Source of the DNA: Lachnoclostridium sp. UBA903
GTDB lineage: Bacteria > Bacillota > Clostridia > Lachnospirales > Lachnospiraceae
Reading direction: 5' to 3'
NCBI GenBank assembly: GCA_002294045.1
Contig: DBEP01000105.1
Span: 32,186-45,173, forward strand
DNA length: 12,988 nucleotides
The notes under the pieces are model-generated. The model worked only from the letters and a program-made list of their open reading frames with translations. It was not told the origin of the DNA and ran no database searches. Below are positions 6,944-11,699 of this stretch, in pieces; the stretch's first letter is position 1, and every line of letters begins with the position of its first letter. The position numbers were made by a program, and so were the translations under genes.

Positions 6944-7117
6944 ATGAAAAAAGCGGAATGGATATTATGTCCTGTCTGCAAAAACAAAACTCGTAACAGG
7001 ATACGCGGGGACACAATTCTTGAAAACTTCCATTATTCTGTCCAAAGTGCAAGCAGGAAACTTTAATTAATGTACGGCAATTAAATACGTCAGTTATCAT
7101 AAAGAAAGAGCCGATAA
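6944..7117 (+). pseudogene. Cysteine-rich KTR domain protein, frameshifted
   Basis: The first frame, from ATG 6944 (or 6941), reads MKKAEWILCPVCKNKTR, which is the Cys_rich_KTR family (PF14205) with its first CxxC. It leaves the family after GDTILENF and stops at 7064-7066. Shifting frame at about 7031-7033 restores LFCPKCKQETLINVRQLN, the second CxxC and conserved middle, so one base appears to be missing near 7028-7032. The normal tail is also damaged: the usual final Ser-Arg-stop (AGC CGA TAA, 7109-7117) is still present in the original frame, but the residues before it are shortened. The family is a small zinc-ribbon-like protein of unknown function, commonly found on conjugative and mobilizable elements. 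This copy is almost certainly inactive unless the base loss is a sequencing error. Confidence 0.75.
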
Positions 7118-7160
7118 CCGTGAGTGAAATCACAGTTGCCGGCTCTTTCTTTATGATAAC
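7093..7160. terminator. Long perfect hairpin, probable bidirectional terminator after the KTR gene
   Basis: Two perfect 21-nt arms (7093-7113 and 7140-7160) flank a 26-nt loop that holds a further small stem (GTGA / TCAC plus AAC / GTT). The distal part of the right arm is T-rich (CTCTTTCTTTATG) and the left arm is A-rich, so it could terminate transcription in both directions. The KTR stop codon lies at the base of the loop. The arms are exact; the terminator role is inference from position and T-richness. Confidence 0.55.
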
Positions 7161-7286
7161 TCTAAAAGCTACGCGATTGCTGACATTCATAAACGACAAA
7201 TTCAAAATCGTTGTTTTGAAGCGTAGTACACGTATGTAGATATAACGACGGTTTTGAAATAAAAATCAGAGCCGCTGCTTTTCTTT

Positions 7287-7330
7287 TTCTCTGAATAAAA
7301 AGATTGCAGAGGATGTGGTAAGTGCGCCCT
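7287..7330 (+). other. Candidate MOBQ/IncQ-type oriT nic site
   Basis: TAAGTGCGCCCT at 7319-7330 equals the conserved nic core of IncQ/MOBQ origins of transfer such as RSF1010. A short inverted repeat (CTCTG 7289-7293 / CAGAG 7307-7311) lies a few nt upstream, as expected for relaxase recognition. The preceding 7165-7265 segment has further repeats (CTACGC / GCGTAG and two imperfect copies of a CGTTGTTTTGAA-like motif). No relaxase gene is present in the window, so the site would only work in trans or is a relic. Confidence 0.5.
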
Positions 7331-7399
7331 CTTTTAGTCTGGTGGCTTTGGGAATGGAGGTTTTCCATGTATCCGAAGCCGCTTTTTCTTGTTTGGGAG

Positions 7400-7471
7400 G
7401 GAAATATGCTATTTTTGTGCCTAATCCATTTTTAAAGGGACTTTGTCAACACCTCGAACTTGTCCCGAAGT
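7400..7471 (-). repeat. Right copy (C) of the ~70-bp inverted repeat
   Basis: The reverse complement of these 72 nt matches 4950-5019. Both copies point inward, so they bracket a block of 2,522 bp (4950-7471) containing the TetR regulator, hydrolase, KTR pseudogene and candidate oriT. The right copy contains the stop codon of the small minus-strand ORF at 7446-7709. I see no matching short target duplication directly outside the two copies. Confidence 0.8.
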
Positions 7472-7709
7472 CCCACAAGGTATCCAGCAGCGCGTTCCCC
7501 TCTGAAACTCCCCCCACTCTCCGTATGGCAGAGGTTCCCAGGTAAAAGTCCATGGGAATCTTGCGGTTCAGTATTGGGCTTCGGCTTATGTCAGTGGGCT
7601 TTTGCGACATATGCTCCGCCGCTGTGCTCTGTCCGCTATTCCACATCCCCATTAACAACGCCTTTCGCTCTGTGCCACTTCTGAACATTTTGACGAGAAG
7701 CCACCGCAT
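7446..7709 (-). CDS. Small hypothetical protein in mobile-element debris
   Basis: An 87-aa frame starting at ATG 7707-7709, preceded on the minus strand by AGGAGGGG six nt away, a strong ribosome binding site that argues for this start over the upstream in-frame one at 7793. The product begins MRWLLVKMFRSGTERKALL and ends WDFGTSSRC. There is no signal peptide, membrane helix or known motif. The stop lies inside inverted-repeat copy C. It may be a genuine small gene, a truncated C-terminal part of a mobilization gene, or chance. I do not recognise the family. Confidence 0.35.
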   Translation of the reverse strand: MRWLLVKMFRSGTERKALLMGMWNSGQSTAAEHMSQKPTDISRSPILNRKIPMDFYLGTSAIRRVGGVSEGNALLDTLWDFGTSSRC

Positions 7710-7796
7710 GGATTTCCCCTCCTGTTCTTTGGAGGAGGCCGGGAGCAGGGTTTTATCCTGTTCCCCGTTGTCGGCGGCACAATGGTACAGCAAAAA

Positions 7797-7878
7797 TCCA
7801 GCCAGTCAAGGGTTTAAGAGTGGAGATTTTGCATCAGCAAAATACTACTAAATACTACTCGTCTCTTGACTGGCTGGA
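7797..7878. repeat. 82-bp hairpin element (MITE-like)
   Basis: Perfect 14-nt terminal inverted repeats (7797-7810 and 7865-7878; TCCAGCCAGTCAAG and its complement) enclose 54 nt. The centre holds a second perfect 7-bp stem, ATTTTGC-ATCA-GCAAAAT (7826-7843), and two tandem copies of AATACTACT. No coding capacity. The size and the terminal repeats resemble a miniature transposable element or a recombination site. It sits at the right edge of the mobile debris. No obvious target duplication was found. Confidence 0.45.
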
Positions 7879-7992
7879 TAGGCGCAACGGCCTGATTTAC
7901 GGACAATCCATATCATACTTTCACATTTTGGTGCCTAGATTGACTAGTGTAAGGGTACAATCTATGGATAAGATGAACGTAGATAATGCTCA

Positions 7993-8364
7993 TTAGGCGT
8001 CTGCCATAAAGCCCCACAGGACGCCGAATTTATCCATAAAATTACCACACAGTTTGCTATATGGAGTTTCGCTGAATGTGCCAATATCATTGCCATCTGT
8101 TTTTAAAATTTCATAACAGGCAAGCAATTCGTTTACCGTATTGAACGTAATTATCAAATGCACGGCACAATCAAGAGATTTATCTTTGTTACCGAAATTA
8201 TCGTTTAAAAATACCTCCTGCCCATGGATATTCATAGCGGCATGAGCGATTTTTTCACCATCGGACATATAATCAATTGATTCTATTTTTGTGTTAAACG
8301 CCTTTTCATACAAGCCAATCGCTTCTTTGCAATCACCGCAAAAATGTAAATGAGGTATAAGCAT
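7993..8364 (-). CDS. VOC-superfamily (PhnB/glyoxalase-like) protein
   Basis: A 123-aa single-domain protein of the vicinal-oxygen-chelate fold, PhnB-like subgroup. The start MLIPHLHFCGDCKEAIGLYEKAF matches the family's opening beta-alpha unit, followed by a YMSDGEKIAHAAMNIHGQ block, a central HLIITF strand, and the terminal DKFGVLWGFM strand that marks PhnB-like members. The metal ligands in this group are variable and I do not assign them. The ATG is preceded by CGGAGGA (8371-8377). It stands alone: 244 nt separate it from the next minus-strand gene, and the mobile debris lies downstream. The biochemical role of such PhnB-like proteins is generally unknown; some relatives bind small metabolites or confer drug resistance. 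Confidence 0.88.
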   Translation of the reverse strand: MLIPHLHFCGDCKEAIGLYEKAFNTKIESIDYMSDGEKIAHAAMNIHGQEVFLNDNFGNKDKSLDCAVHLIITFNTVNELLACYEILKTDGNDIGTFSETPYSKLCGNFMDKFGVLWGFMADA

Positions 8365-8608
8365 ATTGTTTCCTCCGAAAATATAAATTATTTACGTACG
8401 CCTTCTATCGCTAATGCGAACCTATAACAATTCCATTTTACCATATAATGCTTATTTTCTGGCCGTGGTTATGGAAATTTATCTTACTGTTTTGCTCATA
8501 GGTAATTCCATTAGTTTAATATTTTTTGGGGATGAAAGGAAGTCCGGGAATTTTCTACGAATACAACTGCCGAAATCATACTCCTGTAGTATTAGCATTC
8601 CATTATGC

Positions 8609-8872
8609 TCATAACCTCTTGATTACATCTTTTATCAATTTGACAAGGAATACCGCGATTAGCAGCCCTGTTCCAAAAAGCAAAAGCCGAACCAATAAAC
8701 CGCTTGCAATAACAATACTGGAATAAATCAATAACACCATAATGCAAGAAAAAATCATAACGATGGCACCAAGTAAAATGTAACGTATGGTTTTCGGAAA
8801 ACTTTTTGATTTTGCGCCTTCTGCGGCACCTTCTATGATAAGTTCAAGAATGATTTCTATCAATGCATCCAT
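8609..8872 (-). CDS. Small two-helix membrane protein
   Basis: An 87-aa protein with an amphipathic acidic N-terminus (MDALIEIILELIIEG), a basic segment (KSKSFPKTIR, about 21-30), and two adjoining hydrophobic helices at about 31-57 and 58-78, ending in KLIKDVIKRL. I place the start at ATG 8870-8872, because GAGGTGA stands 5 nt before it. The slightly longer GTG frame at 8881 would put the start codon inside that ribosome binding site. The family was not recognised. It lies 86 nt downstream of the tandem-repeat protein on the same strand and shares its GAGGTGAAAT-type ribosome binding site, so the two may be co-expressed. A membrane location is likely; a holin-like or toxin-like role is possible but unsupported. 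Confidence 0.7.
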   Translation of the reverse strand: MDALIEIILELIIEGAAEGAKSKSFPKTIRYILLGAIVMIFSCIMVLLIYSSIVIASGLLVRLLLFGTGLLIAVFLVKLIKDVIKRL

Positions 8873-8958
8873 TGATTTCACCTCGCTTAATATAAAATAA
8901 ACACGAAATTCAAAACCGGTTCCCCGTAATGTTCAAAATCCAACCGGAAAACTGGAAT

Positions 8959-9324
8959 TCAACCTCTTTTACTAATTTCATCCGTTATTAATGATTTTGA
9001 AATATACATTGCTTTTATCATGTTCTTAAAACGTGTATAATGAGAGGTACCCTCCGCATATTTTAGCTGTGCTTTTTCGCATTTGCTGATAATTGAAGAT
9101 ACGGGCCGTAGCGCTTCTGTCAATTCTTCATTTGTATATTTGTCCATAACATTCTCATCTGTTATCAATGATTTTGAGATATACATTGCTTTTATCCTGT
9201 TCTTAAGGAGTGTGTGCTGAGAGGTACCCTCCGTAAATTTGGGCTGTATTTTTTCACATCTGCTGATAGCTGAAGAAACAATTTGCAGAGCTTGTTCTAG
9301 TTCTTCACTTGTATATTTATCCAT
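8959..9324 (-). CDS. Hypothetical protein built of two tandem 59-aa repeats
   Basis: A 121-aa soluble, helical, charged protein consisting of an internal duplication: residues 1-59 and 60-118. Each unit starts MDKYT(S/N)EEL, continues with a VSS-IS-CEK-Q helix and an (F/Y)-EGTS turn, and ends KAMYISKSLITDE. The second copy even keeps the initial Met. About two thirds of positions are identical between units. Each unit contains one conserved Cys, in RCEK or KCEK. The ATG is preceded by GAGGTGA. The family was not recognised by name; similar single-unit small proteins probably exist in Clostridia. A helical-hairpin dimer domain fused by tandem gene duplication is the simplest reading. Function is unknown. 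Confidence 0.8.
   Translation of the reverse strand: MDKYTSEELEQALQIVSSAISRCEKIQPKFTEGTSQHTLLKNRIKAMYISKSLITDENVMDKYTNEELTEALRPVSSIISKCEKAQLKYAEGTSHYTRFKNMIKAMYISKSLITDEISKRG
8971..9324 (-). repeat. Tandem 177-bp coding duplication
   Basis: The two halves, 9324-9148 and 9147-8971, encode the two 59-aa units of the small protein and still show clear nucleotide similarity, for example long shared blocks around the IKAMYISKSLITDE segment. The unit length is an exact multiple of three and the junction keeps an ATG, so the event looks like an in-frame gene duplication with loss of the first stop. Confidence 0.75.
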
Positions 9325-9684
9325 AGTATTTCACCTCAAATTCTGTCTGTAAGCCGGCAGCTAGTACTGCAATTGCATAGATTTCAGTGAATTCAGCACC
9401 CGCTATTTACGCCGGTGCCGTGTTGTCGTCAATCAGCGTAGCATACTTGCTACTGCCGCCGCTACGCCTCATTCTTCCGCCTAGCAGACTTAAAATTCAT
9501 TCTGCGCCATTAGACCAAGTGCCAACGTGTCAGCACACTTGTGCTTTTTAATTATCAGTTTACCCTGATTTTGAACAGAAACGGCAAGCCTTGTCCTTGT
9601 CAATTCCTATTACCTTCTGCAAGACCTATTTTTTAATAAATGCCGGCTTCCTGGTAAGAGTTAACCATATATTTCCTTACCGGA
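9325..9684. other. Spacer with a GC-rich hairpin-bearing intergenic element
   Basis: No gene is supported in these 360 nt. About 9345-9545 is visibly more GC-rich than its surroundings and carries several small stems: GCGTAGC / GCTACGC (9436-9442 / 9461-9467), the alternative GTAGCA / TGCTAC (9438-9443 / 9448-9453), and AAGTG / CACTT around 9518-9541. Like the element at 1-190, it has a GCGTAG...CTACGC hairpin at its core. It may be a dispersed repeat or an untranslated structured leader of the tandem-repeat gene. The remaining 9546-9684 holds only a weak GGTAAG / CTTACC stem near 9650-9680, which may help end the L,D-transpeptidase transcript. Confidence 0.35.
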
Positions 9685-10704
9685 TTAATATTTTAAAATA
9701 TTATCGGCAGTATCAATTATTATGGATGCTGCTATTTTATTCTGATTCATATCTAATTTCTGAATCAGATATTTCATCCTGGCTTCGGGTATGGCAATAC
9801 ATCCCGCCGTATAGTTATCTTGCGTATAGCAGTGTAAAAATATTGCGGACCCTTTGTAGGGTATATTCTCAGGATTATAGTTTAATATTAATGAATATTT
9901 ATAGCTTTTCGTATACTTATACAATTGTTCTCCGTAAGAAGAATCCCAGTCTTTATTTACATCTTTGGTCTGCGTATATCCGTCTTTGCTTTTGGAGGCA
10001 GATACAAACATATTATAATACTTACTATTGGAATCGCTTACCAGCCAATGTGTTTCGTTTACCTTAACATAGGGTATATGAATCTTCTCGGGTTTCGGGG
10101 CGGTTCCAAATGCAGTGGTGAATTTATATAGACCGGTGGGAGTTTTTTTATCTCCTTCTTTTATTTTTCCAATACCGTTTTTACCTATGTATCCAATGGT
10201 GGAGAAATCCATAATCCAATTTCCCTTATTATTTTTTACATAAAAACTGACATTTGCCTTTGTGCTGTTTTCCTTATCAACCGTCACCGTAATAAGCTGG
10301 TTACCATCCACGTTTAACTTGGCAATTTCTTTCGCAGCTACGGATGCCGGAACTCCTTTTGCTTTTATATATCCGCTTTTAACGGAAGAGAATTTACTTA
10401 AAATATCACTGCCATCCGCCTTAGTATACGATTTAATCTTATAGTAATATCTGTTACCGGCAGTCACCGTATCAATGTATTGATTTGTTTTTGTGTCTTT
10501 TATCATAGTATAAGCCCCATTATATGCCGACGAACGGTAGATTCTGTATCCGTCGCAGTCAGAAACACCTTCCCAGCTGATTTCCAGTTTATTATCGCCG
10601 CAATTTTTGATACCGGTTATTTTAGTATTGTCTGCAGCTAAAACAAGTTCAGAGTGATTCATAAAAACCGAACAAATTATAATCGCCGCAATAAATTTAT
10701 TCAT
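9685..10704 (-). CDS. Secreted L,D-transpeptidase (YkuD family) with Fn3-like domain
   Basis: A 339-aa exported enzyme. The N-terminus MNKFIAAIIICSVFMN is followed by a probable cleavage site at VLAADN. Next is a fibronectin type III-like domain (about residues 30-115, with the typical ISWEGVSDCDGYRIYRS and YYYKIKSY blocks). Then comes an L,D-transpeptidase catalytic domain (about 135-335) with TPTGLYKF and the catalytic segment around LHCYTQ and TAGCIAIPE. Numbered from the longer GTG frame, the key His and Cys are H295 and C306. It should form 3-3 peptidoglycan cross-links or attach proteins to the wall. The motif is TAGC rather than the usual SHGC. I prefer ATG 10702-10704 (AGGGGA about 12 nt upstream) over GTG 10714-10716, which lies only 2 nt from that site. 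Confidence 0.88.
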   Translation of the reverse strand: MNKFIAAIIICSVFMNHSELVLAADNTKITGIKNCGDNKLEISWEGVSDCDGYRIYRSSAYNGAYTMIKDTKTNQYIDTVTAGNRYYYKIKSYTKADGSDILSKFSSVKSGYIKAKGVPASVAAKEIAKLNVDGNQLITVTVDKENSTKANVSFYVKNNKGNWIMDFSTIGYIGKNGIGKIKEGDKKTPTGLYKFTTAFGTAPKPEKIHIPYVKVNETHWLVSDSNSKYYNMFVSASKSKDGYTQTKDVNKDWDSSYGEQLYKYTKSYKYSLILNYNPENIPYKGSAIFLHCYTQDNYTAGCIAIPEARMKYLIQKLDMNQNKIAASIIIDTADNILKY

Positions 10705-10813
10705 ACGTACCGTCACTTCCCCTCAGAAATATTGCCGTACTCTTCCTAAATTTTTCGTTTGTACCGCTTACATAATGGCATAAGTTTTTTATTTATATTG
10801 TATTCTATTATTT

Positions 10814-10841
10814 ATTATACTATATTGATTAAATTTATCAA
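10814..10841 (-). promoter_or_regulatory. Promoter of the L,D-transpeptidase gene
   Basis: On the minus strand TTGATA (10841-10836) and a perfect TATAAT (10819-10814) are 16 nt apart, giving a strong sigma-A type promoter. The predicted start is near 10807, leaving an untranslated leader of about 100 nt before the ATG. It shows that the transpeptidase is transcribed separately from the toxin-immunity genes. Confidence 0.75.
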
Positions 10842-11035
10842 GGTGCGGCTTATCAGGTGGAACGCTTTTTTATCTGATTTATTCAGACCCTTCTGTCGAT
10901 ACAGAGTCTCCGTCTAATTGCTTACACTATTCTGTAGATTTTTGTTTTTAACAAGTAATTTTTATGGCAAATAAGATATCTACAAGGATTTCTAGTTGGA
11001 ATCAAAATAATGAGATTTTTAAAAGCCCTATAGTA

Positions 11036-11075
11036 CAAAAGCACAGTAGTTTCGGAATATGTAAAACTACTGTGC
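11036..11075 (-). terminator. Intrinsic terminator after the immunity gene
   Basis: Perfect 12-bp arms (11064-11075 and 11041-11052; GCACAGTAGTTT and complement) with an 11-nt loop, followed on the minus strand by TTTTGT (11040 downward). It lies 52 nt after the stop of the 189-aa gene and closes the Rhs-immunity transcript. Confidence 0.85.
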
Positions 11076-11127
11076 CAATTTAAATTACGAATCAATAGCT
11101 ATAGTTTTAACCTTGTAATTCAAAGCC

Positions 11128-11697
11128 TTATTTAATAGAAAACACTTGTGGTAAAATTCTTAACGAAATCAAATTGTTTTTAACAACTAAATATTGAGAT
11201 TCTATATCCGTGCAAACAAAATCACTAACAATCAAATCTTTGTCATATCTTTTCACATCATCAGGATGCATTACATGACATAAGTTTTCATTTTTTATGG
11301 ATAATAGACCTGTTTTATTGAGATACATTTCTCTTAACTGGTCCGGTATATATTCGGAGCAAAGCTTGACACCAAAACTTACTTCATTTAAAACCTCGTT
11401 TTCCGACATATCGGCGGAATCATAGAAAAAGTAAACCATTTCCGGTTTCCCGGTTTCCTGTGTTCTTTTAGATTCTAATGTCATAGCTTCAAAGGATACA
11501 TATTGATAGGGTGCAAAAATTGGTTTGGACACTACAATCTGAGCCAAACAATATTCAAATGTTAAATCAATCAATAATATCTCTTCTTCATTTTTGGTTA
11601 TTTCAACATAATCAGTTCCGGCTAGTTGCTTTGATATATCACTCTGACTCCATTTTAATACAGTTTCTTTAATTTGTTCAAAAGTATAATTGCTCAT
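11128..11697 (-). CDS. Candidate immunity protein to the upstream Rhs toxin
   Basis: A 189-aa cytoplasmic, acidic protein with no signal peptide or membrane helix. It starts MSNYTFEQIKETVLKW and has alternating beta-rich segments (ILLIDLTFEYCLAQIVV, EMVYFFYDSAD) and a C-terminal YLVVKNNLISLRILPQ. I do not recognise a named family. The call rests on position: its ATG lies 2 nt after the stop of the Rhs toxin gene on the same strand, it uses a GGGAG site within the toxin's last codons, and the transcript ends at a terminator directly after it. This is the classic layout of a polymorphic toxin and its cognate immunity gene. If the toxin tip modifies EF-Tu, this protein should bind the toxin domain in the cytoplasm. 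Confidence 0.7.
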   Translation of the reverse strand: MSNYTFEQIKETVLKWSQSDISKQLAGTDYVEITKNEEEILLIDLTFEYCLAQIVVSKPIFAPYQYVSFEAMTLESKRTQETGKPEMVYFFYDSADMSENEVLNEVSFGVKLCSEYIPDQLREMYLNKTGLLSIKNENLCHVMHPDDVKRYDKDLIVSDFVCTDIESQYLVVKNNLISLRILPQVFSIK

Positions 11698-11699
11698 AT

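Larger units (their letters stand above)
10717..11127. other. Spacer between immunity gene and L,D-transpeptidase
   Basis: About 410 nt without a supported gene. Its left part holds the transpeptidase promoter (10814-10841) and a ~100-nt leader; its right part holds the terminator at 11036-11075. The AT-rich stretch 10870-11030 shows no open frame or notable repeat on either strand. Confidence 0.6.

Noticed and set aside
6924..7205. Minus-strand 93-aa frame
   Set aside because: It is antisense to the KTR pseudogene and runs through the long hairpin; the composition is not protein-like.
7315..7851. Plus-strand frames in the debris region
   Set aside because: Overlapping frames with odd Pro/Ser/Cys composition and no ribosome binding sites; the opposite strand has the better supported ORF.
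7841..7860. Short tandem repeat considered as a CRISPR unit
   Set aside because: Only two 9-nt copies without spacers, inside the hairpin element.
7938..7965. AGATTG / CAATCT stem after the VOC gene as a terminator
   Set aside because: Only 6 bp of AT-rich stem and no T-tract on the minus strand.
8414..8614. Plus-strand 66-aa frame
   Set aside because: No ribosome binding site or family, and antisense to the spacer between two minus-strand genes. A minus-strand stretch here (about 8470-8635) also reads protein-like for ~45 codons but has no start signal, so neither is annotated.
8873..8881. GTG start for the small membrane protein
   Set aside because: The GTG overlaps the GAGGTGA ribosome binding site that serves the ATG at 8870-8872.
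10705..10716. GTG start for the L,D-transpeptidase
   Set aside because: It lies only 2 nt from the ribosome binding site; the ATG at 10702-10704 begins a typical signal peptide.
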